Positions 7,759 to 16,181 of a stretch of 64,000 nucleotides of DNA are shown here, one piece after another (position 1 is the first letter of the stretch; each line of letters starts with the position of its first letter). A program made the translations under genes and the position numbers. This DNA is from Planctomycetota bacterium. GTDB taxonomy: Bacteria > Planctomycetota > UBA1135 > GCA-002686595. Under the pieces are notes generated by a model, which did no database searches, was not told where the DNA came from, and was given only the letters and a program-made list of their open reading frames with translations. The stretch lies in NCBI GenBank assembly GCA_016712565.1, contig JADJQU010000004.1:62001-126000 (forward strand), given 5' to 3'.

Positions 7759-9660
7759 ATGACACTCGCCTTGATGGACTTCACTGAGATCGCGCGCGGG
7801 CTCCAGGTGGCCCTGGGCATCGGCCTGGTCATCTTCGTGCACGAGTTGGGCCACTTCATCGCCGCGCGCCTGTGCGGCGTGCGCGTGGAGATCTTCAGCC
7901 TGGGCTTCGGACCGCGCCTGCTCGGTTGGAAACGGGGTTCCACCGTTTATCAACTGGCCCTGATCCCCATGGGGGGCTTCGTGAAGATGGCCGGCGAGGA
8001 GTCCCCTGGAGGCGGCGCCCACGAGCCCGACGAGCTGCCCGCCAAGAGCGTGGGCCAGCGCTTCTTCATCTACTCGGGCGGCGTGCTGATGAACGTGCTG
8101 TTCGCGCTGCTCGTCTTCCCGCCGATCCTGTTCTTCGGCGTGGCGTTCCCCGAGCCCCTGATCGGCCAGGTGGAGCCCGGCGGCCCGGCCTGGAAGGCCG
8201 GCCTCGAGCCCGGCACCCGAATCCTGGCCATCGATGGCGAGCCCATCGTCAGCTTCGAGGACCTGCACACGCGCATTGGTCTCGCCCGGGAGGACGAGGT
8301 CGAAATGTTGGTGCGCGCGCCGGGGGCCGGGGCGGACTCCTTGGTGCGCGTGAGCCCCGCCTACGATGCGGGACTGGGCCTGCGGACCATCGACGTGTCC
8401 ATGGCGCCCGACCCGGCGGGCAAACTCACGGTGGTGCCGGACTCCCCTGCGTTCGCGGCCGGTCTGCGCACGGGGGATCGCCTCGTCGCGGTGGACGGCC
8501 CGGGCAACGACCCCCCCACTCGCCTGATGAACCGCATCGGCCGCGGCGAGGCCGTCGAGTTGGTGGTCGAGCGCGACCTGGGGCCGGCGGAGGGGGGCGC
8601 GGCGCAGGGAGGAGATTCCCCGCGGTCCGTGGAACGCCTCAGCTTCACCGTGGTCCCACGCATCGCCACCCGCCCCGCCAAGCGGGACGATCGCTTCCTG
8701 AGCGCCGAGGCTTCCTCCTGCCGCGTGATCGACCTGCGCGGCGCCGAAGGGGCGCGTCCCCTGGGCCTCGCGGTCGAGGACCGGGTGCTGTTCCTCGACG
8801 GCAAGCCCGTGCTGCAGATGGGCGATTTCGAGCTGGCCCTGCGGGCCGCCGAGGGCCGCGCCTTCGAACTCGTGGTCGAGCGCGGACGGCGCGAGGAGAG
8901 CTGGCAGGTGGCGGCCCTGGCGGGGAACGACCTCGAACAGGCCCTGCGCTCGGTGGCGCTGGTGCGGGATGCCGAGAGCACCCGCGCCGTGATCCTGCCC
9001 GGAGGGGCCGCGGCGGCGGCCGGGCTCCAGAGCGGGGACCGCATCCTGCGCATCGGAACTCGCACCACCCAGCGCTGGCCCGACGTGCCCGCGGCCCTCA
9101 AGGCCGAAGCCTCGCCGGGGACCCCCGTCAACGTCAGCGTCGAACGACGCGACGCGGACGGCAGCCCGCGCTTCCTCGACTTCCAAGTGACGCCCGGGGC
9201 GCCCTCGGGGCCGGAATACGGGCTGCAACTGGGCACGGCCACCTATCTCTACCGCGCTCCCAGCTTCGGCGCGGCCGTGCGTGTGGGCTTCGATGCCTCC
9301 GTGCGGATCATGGTCGACATCTGGCACTTCCTCTCGGGCATCTTCCGCGGCAGCGTCTCCAGCGAGAACCTTGGCGGCATCATCGCCATTTCCCAGGGCA
9401 GCTACATGTTCGCCGGCATCGGCTTCACCAAGCTGGTGTTCTTCCTGTGCATGCTGAGCCTGAACCTGGCGTTCATCAACGTGTTGCCGATCCCGGTGCT
9501 GGACGGGGGCCACTTGTTCTTCCTGCTGATCGAGAAGATCAAGGGGTCGCCGGTCAATGAACGCATCCTGGGCTACAGCCAGATGGTGGGCCTGGTGCTG
9601 ATCCTGGGGCTGGTGGTGTTCGTCACGTTAAACGACCTGCAGCGGTTGTTCGCGAATTGA
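7759..9660 (+). CDS. rseP: RseP-type site-2 metalloprotease with four PDZ-like domains
   Basis: 633 residues; E. coli RseP is about 450. The zinc motif HELGH is at residues 28-32 in the first membrane helix, and the second catalytic motif VLDGGH is near residue 580 in a C-terminal membrane helix (NLAFINVLPIPVLDGG). This is an intramembrane site-2 protease that cuts membrane anti-sigma factors or signal-peptide remnants. Between the helices I count four PDZ-like units, starting near residues 135 (IGQVEPGGPAWKAGL), 223 (VVPDSPAFAAGLRTGDRL), 321 (RPLGLAVEDRVLFLDGKPV) and 399 (ILPGGAAAAAGLQSGDRIL). The usual number is one or two. The UbiA-like gene overlaps its stop. The membrane-anchored regulator at 16.2-17.4 kb is a conceivable substrate, but that is speculation. 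Confidence 0.92.
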   Translation: MTLALMDFTEIARGLQVALGIGLVIFVHELGHFIAARLCGVRVEIFSLGFGPRLLGWKRGSTVYQLALIPMGGFVKMAGEESPGGGAHEPDELPAKSVGQRFFIYSGGVLMNVLFALLVFPPILFFGVAFPEPLIGQVEPGGPAWKAGLEPGTRILAIDGEPIVSFEDLHTRIGLAREDEVEMLVRAPGAGADSLVRVSPAYDAGLGLRTIDVSMAPDPAGKLTVVPDSPAFAAGLRTGDRLVAVDGPGNDPPTRLMNRIGRGEAVELVVERDLGPAEGGAAQGGDSPRSVERLSFTVVPRIATRPAKRDDRFLSAEASSCRVIDLRGAEGARPLGLAVEDRVLFLDGKPVLQMGDFELALRAAEGRAFELVVERGRREESWQVAALAGNDLEQALRSVALVRDAESTRAVILPGGAAAAAGLQSGDRILRIGTRTTQRWPDVPAALKAEASPGTPVNVSVERRDADGSPRFLDFQVTPGAPSGPEYGLQLGTATYLYRAPSFGAAVRVGFDASVRIMVDIWHFLSGIFRGSVSSENLGGIIAISQGSYMFAGIGFTKLVFFLCMLSLNLAFINVLPIPVLDGGHLFFLLIEKIKGSPVNERILGYSQMVGLVLILGLVVFVTLNDLQRLFAN

Positions 9661-10622
9661 GCCTTCGGGACCTGGGCCGGCTGCTGCGCCTCTCGCTCCT
9701 GCCGAGCGCGCTGGCCGACGTGGCGGGCGGCGTGGTCCTCGGCAACCTCGGCCACTGGCCCGTCGGTGCGGGGCCCTGGTGGCTCCTGGGTTCGAGCGCC
9801 TGCGTCTACCACGGCGCCATGGCGCTCAACGATTGGCGCGACCGGGAGCACGACCGTGCCACGCGGCCGACGCGGCCGATCCCCAGCGGCGCGGTCCCTG
9901 CGGGAACCGCCCTCTTCCTGGCGCTGCTGCTCCTGGGCCTCGGGCCCCTGCTCGCCCTGCAGCACAGCCGCGAGGCGGCCCTGTGGTCCCTGGGCCTCTC
10001 CTTGCTGGCCGCGAGCTACGACCTCGTGGGGCGCGGACCGCTGCTGGGGCCGCTGCTCCTCGCCGCCTGTCGCGCGGGCAATCTGGGACTGGGACTTTTC
10101 CTGGGCAGCGGCGAACTCGGTGGCGGCGCCCCCACCCGCCTGCTTCTGGCGCCCCTGGCGCTCTACGGCCTCTACGTGCTGCGGGTTTCCCAATTGGGTC
10201 GCCTGGAGGATGGAGAGGCCGCCCTGGGGAATTCGGGCGCGGGGCAGGACCTTTCCTCCGCTGCTCTCGGCGGTCGTCCGCGGGGGCTCGTCTCCTCCGC
10301 CGCCACGATGCTGCTTCTCGTGCCGCTGATTCCGCCCTTCGAGCCCCTCGTGATTCCCCTGGAAGCCCGCGCCGTGGCCGCGGTGCTCGCCTGGCCCGCG
10401 GCGGTCGGACTGTTCCTGGCGGCCTTCCGCGGCGGTGACTGGTCCAGGGGTCGCGTGGAGAGCACGATGGGACTTGCCCTGCGGCGGCTCTCGATCTTCG
10501 GCGCCTGCTGCGCCGCGCTCGCCTGGCGCCGGCCGGTCCATGACGGGCTGATCGTGGCCGCGGCGATCCTCGTGGGCCTGGGCCTCGCCGTGCGCCTGCG
10601 GCGCGTGTTTCCCCCCAGTTGA
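9657..10622 (+). CDS. UbiA-family prenyltransferase
   Basis: 321 residues from a TTG start that overlaps the rseP TGA (TTGA), implying coupled translation. It is polytopic, with about eight hydrophobic segments. The first aspartate motif NDWRDREHDRATRPTRPIPSG (from about residue 58) is the textbook UbiA signature that binds Mg-prenyl-diphosphate. The second region reads SYDLVGRG...CRAGNLGLGLFLG (residues about 120-145); here the second DxxxD is weakly conserved and replaced by a CRxxN pattern. That pattern occurs in the EboC-like and other poorly characterised UbiA branches. The family is sure; the acceptor (quinone ring, lipid or other) is not. The convergent cca gene ends 78 bases downstream. 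Confidence 0.88.
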   Translation: MSLRDLGRLLRLSLLPSALADVAGGVVLGNLGHWPVGAGPWWLLGSSACVYHGAMALNDWRDREHDRATRPTRPIPSGAVPAGTALFLALLLLGLGPLLALQHSREAALWSLGLSLLAASYDLVGRGPLLGPLLLAACRAGNLGLGLFLGSGELGGGAPTRLLLAPLALYGLYVLRVSQLGRLEDGEAALGNSGAGQDLSSAALGGRPRGLVSSAATMLLLVPLIPPFEPLVIPLEARAVAAVLAWPAAVGLFLAAFRGGDWSRGRVESTMGLALRRLSIFGACCAALAWRRPVHDGLIVAAAILVGLGLAVRLRRVFPPS

Positions 10623-10700
10623 CCAGCCCTGCCCGGGGCCCTCGGGCTTCGCGCACGCCGCTCCTGTAGCCGGCGGAAGGGTCGCGGCGCGGGCGGGATC

Positions 10701-11963
10701 CTAGGACAGTCGCTGGGATCGCTCGGCGAGCCAGGCCAGCGCGCTCTCCCGGGATCCCAGGCGGCCCTCGAGCTGGTGCATTTCGGCCTCCAACAGCAAC
10801 TCGCGCCAGCGAGGCCCGCGCGGAATCCCGGCCGTCTGGAGGTCCTCCGCCCGGAGCCAAAGCGTCGGATGCAGATGCCCGGGCTCCAGGGCCGAGACCC
10901 TTGCGCGCCAGGCGTCCACGTTTCCTGGGGCCGCGCCTCGGGCCGCCGCGAGCTTCAGGGCATCCTGGGCCTCGCCGTGGCGCGCGAAGAAGACCGCGGC
11001 GGAGCGCGACGGGGCGGGCTCGCGGACCACCTCGGCGGACAGGCGCCAGAGGTTCAGCACGGACGCGCGCAGCGATCGCGAGGGCCGCAGGGAATCCAGC
11101 AACCCCTCCGAGGCCGTCCGGTCCCCTTCTCCCGCGCAGAGCAGCAGGGTCGCCAGCCCCAGGCCGGAACCCGGAGGCCCCTCCTGCGCCACCTGCTCCA
11201 GGCGACGGAGCGCGGCCGTGGCGCCCTCCTCCCCAGGGGAAAGACGGGCGAGGCCCGGCAGCAGGGGTTCCAGCAGTCCGGCCCCCGCAAGCAACCCGAG
11301 GGCCTGGGCGGAGCGCGGATGGCCGAAGATGCGTTCGAGCTCGTGCAGGCGCCGCTCCGCGCTCACGCCGGAGAGGGCGCGCACCGAGGCGCGTGCGCCT
11401 TCCAGGGTCGCCGGATCCACGCGGAAGTCCAGGGCCGCGGCGAAGCGCGCCAGGCGCACCAGTCGCAGACCGTCCTCGGCGAAGCGCGCCTCTGGATCGC
11501 CCACGGCCCGCAGGAGCCGCGCCGCGATGTCCGCGAGCCCCCCTTCAGGGTCCCGCAACTCGTCGTTGAGGGGATCGAGGTACATGGCGTTGCAGGTGAA
11601 ATCGCGCCGGCGCGCGTCTTCCTCCAGTCGCTCGCTGTACTCCACGAGATCCGGCCTGCGGGCGTCGGAGAAACCCCGCTCCCGTCGGAAGGTGGTCAAC
11701 TGCACGTCGAGGCCGTGGGAATGCACCAGCACGGTGCCGAAGGCCTTGCCCACGGCCGTGGTGCGTTCGAAGATCCGTTCGACCTCCTCGGGCCGCAGGC
11801 CGCTGGCCATGTCGAGGTCCGTGGCGGTGGTCCCCAGCACGAGGTCGCGCACCGGCCCGCCCACGATCCAGGCCCGGGCGCCCGCCCCGGCCGCGCCGCG
11901 CGCGACGAAGCACGCCGCCTCGAACAGCGCCGGCGGCAGGGTCTTGGCCGAGGGCTTTCCCAT
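10701..11963 (-). CDS. cca: CCA-adding enzyme / poly(A) polymerase family tRNA nucleotidyltransferase
   Basis: 420 residues, class II nucleotidyltransferase. The catalytic head carries GGPVRDLVLG and DLDMAS (the two metal-binding carboxylates are in D-x-D), then RRDFTCNAM near residue 125 and the neck motif DGLRLVRLARFAAAL. These define enzymes that add or repair the tRNA 3' CCA, or polyadenylate RNA; sequence alone does not separate the two activities. The start at 11963 sits just before the conserved head, and a TACGCT -10-like hexamer ends 9 bases upstream. The gene is divergent from a small pilin-like gene, with only 48 bases between the start codons. Confidence 0.93.
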   Translation of the reverse strand: MGKPSAKTLPPALFEAACFVARGAAGAGARAWIVGGPVRDLVLGTTATDLDMASGLRPEEVERIFERTTAVGKAFGTVLVHSHGLDVQLTTFRRERGFSDARRPDLVEYSERLEEDARRRDFTCNAMYLDPLNDELRDPEGGLADIAARLLRAVGDPEARFAEDGLRLVRLARFAAALDFRVDPATLEGARASVRALSGVSAERRLHELERIFGHPRSAQALGLLAGAGLLEPLLPGLARLSPGEEGATAALRRLEQVAQEGPPGSGLGLATLLLCAGEGDRTASEGLLDSLRPSRSLRASVLNLWRLSAEVVREPAPSRSAAVFFARHGEAQDALKLAAARGAAPGNVDAWRARVSALEPGHLHPTLWLRAEDLQTAGIPRGPRWRELLLEAEMHQLEGRLGSRESALAWLAERSQRLS

Positions 11964-11972
11964 GGAGCTTGC

Positions 11973-11978
11973 AGCGTA
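11973..11978 (-). promoter_or_regulatory. Candidate -10 hexamer for cca
   Basis: TACGCT on the minus strand ends 9 bases before the cca ATG, another short-leader configuration in this window. Confidence 0.3.
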
Positions 11979-12011
11979 GCAGTCCAGGCAGAAGAATCCT
12001 CCTGCCGTCCC

Positions 12012-12599
12012 ATGGCCACGCTCCCTCCCCAGCCGCCCGCAACCAGTCCGGTCACGCCCCGGCGCCCGGGCCGGTTCCTGGACTGGGCGATCCTCGTGGG
12101 CGTCGTGGCCGTGGTGGTCATCGTGTCGCTGCCGCGACTTTCGGCCTTCGCCAAGCACGAGAACGAATCCGATGCGCGCCAACTGCTGCGGCGCCTCGCC
12201 CTTCCCTTCGGCGACGACTCCCTGGAGGCCGCGCCCCCGCGGGACACGCTCGATCTGTTCGAGCGGCTGCCGCGGGTTGCGCGCCGGCAATTCGAGGATC
12301 AGATCGTGCTCGAGGACGGACGCCTGATCCTGCGCCACGGCTACTACTTCGAGTTTCTTCGGCTGCCGGGCTTTGCGGGAGACAGCCGCGGCGTGATGGC
12401 CGTGCGCGCGTGGCCGGAGCGTTGCACCGATGCCGCCTCGCCGGCCTACGTGGCCCTCTCGAACGCCGGACTGCTGCGTCACCGCAGGCTGGAGCCGCCG
12501 GCCTGCGGCCTGGAACGTCCGCCGGAATTCCTCACGCCGCACCTGGCCGACCTGCAGGCGCGCGGCTGGGAGCTGGTCACGGATCCCGGCGGCGACTAG
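12012..12599 (+). CDS. Hypothetical single-pass membrane protein, pilin-like N-terminus
   Basis: 195 residues. After a short Pro/Arg-rich cytoplasmic stretch (about 25 residues) comes one hydrophobic segment, DWAILVGVVAVVVIVSLP, followed by LSAFAKHENESDARQLLRRLA. A hydrophobic helix leading into a helix with a conserved Asn-Glu is reminiscent of type IV pilins and type II secretion pseudopilins. The prepilin peptidase site (Gly-Phe-Thr-x-x-Glu) is not visible, so the likeness may be superficial. The remainder (Tyr/Phe-rich, RHGYYFEFLRLPGF) is globular and unrecognised. It is divergently transcribed from cca and convergent with the HEAT lipoprotein gene 35 bases away. Confidence 0.7.
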   Translation: MATLPPQPPATSPVTPRRPGRFLDWAILVGVVAVVVIVSLPRLSAFAKHENESDARQLLRRLALPFGDDSLEAAPPRDTLDLFERLPRVARRQFEDQIVLEDGRLILRHGYYFEFLRLPGFAGDSRGVMAVRAWPERCTDAASPAYVALSNAGLLRHRRLEPPACGLERPPEFLTPHLADLQARGWELVTDPGGD

Positions 12600-12634
12600 C
12601 CCGCTCTTCCTCCGACCTCGAGCCCGGCCCGGGG

Positions 12635-14353
12635 TCAGTCCCGCTGCGAGGGCGGCGGGTACCAGCGCCACAGGATGCCCTGCAGGGCCTCGCGGGCGCT
12701 GGGGTCCTGCATCGCGAGGGCCGCGCGCTTCAGTTGCCAGGCCACCTCGCTCGCCGGGCCGATGCGCGCCAGCCGATCGGCGACGTACACCATCTCGGTG
12801 GAGCTGGTGCGCGGATCGTCGAAGACCTTGAGCAGCAGTTCCCGACTGTGGTCGCCACCCAGGGCCGAGAAGGCCTCGAGGGCATCCAGGCGCAGCAGGC
12901 CGTCCTCGCTCGCGCGCCACAGCTCGTACAGGGCGTCCTGGGCGATGGGTCCTGCGTTCACCGACTGGCGCAGGATGAAGCGCTGGGCGCGCGTGCCCTC
13001 CAGGTCGCCTTGGGCTCCGCGGCCGAGCTCCAGCAGCGTGCGCGTGGCCTCCGGATCGGGGATCTGACCGAGCACCTTGAGCAGCATGGCGCGCTCCACC
13101 GGCGTGCGCGTGGCGAGCGTGTCGAGGCGCGGCCGCAGGACATCCCAGGCGCGACGTGCCACCTCGGGCCGGCTCGCCATGGCCTCGCGCAGGATCTGCA
13201 GGCCCCCTTGCACTTCCTGCAAGACCGGACTGGAGAGCCACTGCAGCGCCTCGTCCACGGCTTCGCCGCGGCCGTGGAGGGCCAGGGCGGTCAGGGCCGG
13301 CGTGCGCACCGACTCCTCGGGATCGTTGGCGGCCCTTTCCAAGAGGAAGCGCGCGTCGGCGTGGTCGGGTTGGCGCGCCGCGGCGCGGGCCACCAGTTCC
13401 CGCAGGCCCGGGGCCTCATCGTGCTCCAGGGTCCAGGCCAGCTCGTCGTAGCGGCCGGCCGAGGCCAGGGCCCGCACCGCCAGATCGCGCTCGGTCGGGT
13501 TCTTGGACTCTCGCGCGGCGCGCAGCGTGGCCAGCGCCGCCTCGTCCTTGGGCAAGTCGCCGGCCTGGCAGGCCACCGCGGAGAGCCACAGTCGAGTGAG
13601 CGTGTCCAGATCCGTGCGCTGAAGCACGGCCCGCACGCGGAGAACCAGCTCGGGGTCCCGGATCAGGGCCAGGGTGGGCAGGATCGCCGGCCACACGGAC
13701 GGGTTGTCCCCCTGCTCGACCCAGAGGAGCCACTGTCGCTGGGCGCGCTCCAGGTCGAGCTTGGCCAGTGCAGCACAGATCTCCGCCTGGTAACCGGGGG
13801 GCGAATTGGCCAGCAGCTTGAGCACCGGCTCGTAGGACTCGGGGCTTGGGTGAACCAAGAGCCCGCGCAGGACCTGGATGCGCAGGGATTCCGACGGATG
13901 CTCCAGGAGCCCGCAGAGGATCGGCTGGGCAGCCGGGTCCTCCGAGAGGGACAGCACGTCCGCGGCGTTGCGCAGGTAGTCGGCGCCCCCGGGGTCGGAC
14001 CGGTAGCGCTCGACGAAGCGACGCAGGGCCGTCACCCCGCGGGCGCCCGAGGCGGCCAGTTCCATTTTGGCCCGCCGCTGCACGTCGTGCTCGGACACCA
14101 CCAGGGCCTCGACCAGGTGCGCGGTCAGGTCGGCCAGATCCGCGGTGTAGGGCCCGCGGGCCATGTCCGGGCTGAAGAGCAACTGGACCCGATCGTCGAG
14201 CGCCGGCGGCGTCTTTGGCGGCGCCTCTTTCTCGCAGGCGGCCAGCAGGCCCGCCGTCCCCACCGCGGCCAGCATCGCGGCCCTGGACACGGCCGCGAGC
14301 CGCGCGAGGCCGCGCGCGAGGACGGAGTCCTTGCCCAGGAGGGTGCGGCCCAT
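12635..14353 (-). CDS. HEAT-repeat lipoprotein
   Basis: 572 residues from the ATG at 14353. The N-terminus has an Arg-rich n-region, a hydrophobic core and the lipobox LLAAC (cysteine near residue 39), so it is probably a lipid-anchored periplasmic protein. The remainder is a long alpha-solenoid with HEAT-like units (AAQPILCGLLEHPSESLRIQVLRGLLVHP, DPEESVRTPALTALALHG and others). A second in-frame ATG at 14383 falls inside the terminal inverted repeat of the palindromic element, and I reject it because the signal sequence fits 14353 better. No catalytic motif is present; it is probably an envelope scaffold. The element and then tolC lie upstream. Confidence 0.85.
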   Translation of the reverse strand: MGRTLLGKDSVLARGLARLAAVSRAAMLAAVGTAGLLAACEKEAPPKTPPALDDRVQLLFSPDMARGPYTADLADLTAHLVEALVVSEHDVQRRAKMELAASGARGVTALRRFVERYRSDPGGADYLRNAADVLSLSEDPAAQPILCGLLEHPSESLRIQVLRGLLVHPSPESYEPVLKLLANSPPGYQAEICAALAKLDLERAQRQWLLWVEQGDNPSVWPAILPTLALIRDPELVLRVRAVLQRTDLDTLTRLWLSAVACQAGDLPKDEAALATLRAARESKNPTERDLAVRALASAGRYDELAWTLEHDEAPGLRELVARAAARQPDHADARFLLERAANDPEESVRTPALTALALHGRGEAVDEALQWLSSPVLQEVQGGLQILREAMASRPEVARRAWDVLRPRLDTLATRTPVERAMLLKVLGQIPDPEATRTLLELGRGAQGDLEGTRAQRFILRQSVNAGPIAQDALYELWRASEDGLLRLDALEAFSALGGDHSRELLLKVFDDPRTSSTEMVYVADRLARIGPASEVAWQLKRAALAMQDPSAREALQGILWRWYPPPSQRD

Positions 14354-14367
14354 GGTGCGCTCGCCCC

Positions 14368-14545
14368 AGCCCGACTTATTCATGAGCTTTGAGCGAAACC
14401 CAAGACCAAGCCTGGCTGGCAAGGCGCGACGACGCGTTCTCCCGCAGGCGACCTGCAGGTCGCCGAGGACCGAACGCGCCGGCGCAACGCAGTCCAGACG
14501 GGCTTGGGCGGGGGTTGGAGCCGGAGCTCATGAATCAGTCGGGCT
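14368..14545. repeat. Palindromic intergenic element, copy 2
   Basis: A 178-bp element bounded by a 21-bp inverted repeat with one mismatch (14368-14388 against 14525-14545; arm AGCCCGACTTATTCATGAGC). Its core, on the minus strand, has GCGTCGTCGC (14435-14426) running into GCGCCTTG and a CGTTGCGCC module near 14482-14490. An internal stem CGCGTTC/GAACGCG (14433-14439 with 14472-14478) encloses a perfect 18-bp palindrome at 14447-14464. The right end overlaps the tolC stop codon (14544-14546); the left end is 14 bases from the HEAT lipoprotein start. Two relatives occur at 49803-50026 and 54729-54893. Confidence 0.8.
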
Positions 14546-16064
14546 AGCGCAGTTCCTTCTCTCCCAAGACTCCCTGGGCCTTGGTGAGTCCCGCGATGGC
14601 CTCGGCATAGGCCACGCGGGCCCGCTTCTCCTTGGAGAGCGCTTCGGCCAGTTGCTTTTGGAACTCGAGCACCTGGAAGTTGGTCGACAGTCCCTCGCGG
14701 TAGCGCGCTTCCTCGGCGGTCAACTGCCGCTGGGCCAGCTCCAGGGACTTGACCGAGGCCTTGACCGCCTCGGCCTGGTAAACGATCTGCCTCACCGCCT
14801 CGCGCACCTCCGCCACGATCTGGGACTCGGTGCGGTCGTACTGCAGACGGGCCACGCGGCCGCGGGCGCGGGCGGCCCGCTCGGCGTTGCTGGCGGTGCG
14901 ATTGCCCAGGGGCACGGAGAGCACCAGGGCCGCCCGATTGGCCGGGAACTCGAAGCTCGTGGCGCTCTCGAAGGCCTCGGCGCTTTCGCCGTCGAAGCCG
15001 CGATTCGCCGAGGACAACTCCAGGTCCAGATCCCACTGCCGCTCGCTCTTGGTGCGGGAGATGCGCAGGTCGCTGGCGTCGATCTCCAGGCGCAGCTGGC
15101 GCAATTCGGCGCGGTTCTCCAGGGCCACGCCCAGGGCCTGATCCCAGGGGGGGACGTCCGCGGGCGTGCTCTGGGGCAGAGGGGTCACCGGGCTCACTTG
15201 CGTGTCCCAGGAAACCGGGTCCTTGCCGGGGAACAGGTAGGACTTGAGCTTGTCCTGGGCGGCGCGGGAGTTGACCTCCGCCAGCAGCCGCTCCTCCACG
15301 CGCAGGGCCACGTTGGCCTCGGCCTGGAGCACCTCCACCTCCGTGCCCACGCCGGCGGCCAGGCGACGCTGGTTCTGGTCCAGCTGCTGGCGGCCCAGAT
15401 CGAGGGTCTTGTCCGCCACGCCCTGCTGCTCAAGGGTGGCCACCAGGTCCCAGTACGCGGAGTGCACGTCGAGCAACAGCTGCTGCCGCGTCTGACGGAA
15501 CTTCTCCAGGCTCTTGTTGAACTGGATTTCCGCCTCGCGCTGGCTGCTCTTCGCGTAGCGGCTCCAGGCGCCGCGCAGCAGCGGCTGGCGGAATGTCAGG
15601 GTCAGCGTGTCCGTGGTGGACGGGTTGTCGAGCTGGAAGCTCGAGTTCGTCTTGCGATTGACGCGGCCGTAGTCGACGTTGAACGACCCTCCGGTGGTCA
15701 GGGGGAACTGCAGTCCGCCCCCGAGCTCCTGGGTGTCCTCGCGCACCACCGTGGCGCCCGACAGGCTGGAGTTGGCCTCGAACTCGCTGTTGGTCACGGC
15801 CGCGGTCGCGCTCAGGATCGGGTCGAAGCTGCCCCAACTGCCCGCGTATTCGTAACCGGCCACCACGCTCTCGATCTCGTCGAGCTTGAGGCCCAGGTCG
15901 TTGTCCACGGCGATCTTGAGCGCCTGCTCCAGGGAGAGTTCCAGTCGCACGCCCGCGGTCGGGTTCGCCTGGGGAGGGGAAGCGGCGTCCGTGGGAGGTG
16001 TCTGGGCGGCAAGCGGGGCCGCCCAGGCCAGGAGCAGCGGCAGCACTCGTGAGAAATCGAGCAT
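14544..16064 (-). CDS. TolC-family outer membrane efflux channel protein
   Basis: 506 residues from the ATG at 16064 (MLDFSRVLPLLLAWAAPLAAQ, a good signal peptide). An ATG 15 bases upstream lies inside a TATGCT hexamer that looks like the -10 element, so I prefer the inner start. Two related halves begin LSLEQALKIAVDNDLGLKL and WDQALGVALENRAELRQLRLE, with long amphipathic helices rich in Gln/Ala/Glu, as in the duplicated TolC/OEP fold that spans the outer membrane and periplasm. No inner-membrane pump or adaptor gene is adjacent, so the transported substrate is unknown. Copy 2 of the palindromic element begins at its stop codon. Confidence 0.92.
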   Translation of the reverse strand: MLDFSRVLPLLLAWAAPLAAQTPPTDAASPPQANPTAGVRLELSLEQALKIAVDNDLGLKLDEIESVVAGYEYAGSWGSFDPILSATAAVTNSEFEANSSLSGATVVREDTQELGGGLQFPLTTGGSFNVDYGRVNRKTNSSFQLDNPSTTDTLTLTFRQPLLRGAWSRYAKSSQREAEIQFNKSLEKFRQTRQQLLLDVHSAYWDLVATLEQQGVADKTLDLGRQQLDQNQRRLAAGVGTEVEVLQAEANVALRVEERLLAEVNSRAAQDKLKSYLFPGKDPVSWDTQVSPVTPLPQSTPADVPPWDQALGVALENRAELRQLRLEIDASDLRISRTKSERQWDLDLELSSANRGFDGESAEAFESATSFEFPANRAALVLSVPLGNRTASNAERAARARGRVARLQYDRTESQIVAEVREAVRQIVYQAEAVKASVKSLELAQRQLTAEEARYREGLSTNFQVLEFQKQLAEALSKEKRARVAYAEAIAGLTKAQGVLGEKELR

Positions 16065-16074
16065 GGAGCGTGAG

Positions 16075-16080
16075 AGCATA
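16075..16080 (-). promoter_or_regulatory. Candidate -10 hexamer for tolC
   Basis: TATGCT on the minus strand ends 10 bases before the preferred ATG at 16064. Upstream, TTGAGG lies roughly at -35 distance in the short intergenic region, giving a plausible sigma-70 type promoter. Confidence 0.35.
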
Positions 16081-16181
16081 GGGGGCGGGATCGGCGTGGA
16101 CTACTCCCCTAGCACCCGGGGCACGCCTCAAGCCCTTTCCCGGGCCCCCACACGTTCCGACGCGGCGGAAATTCCCGAAGT

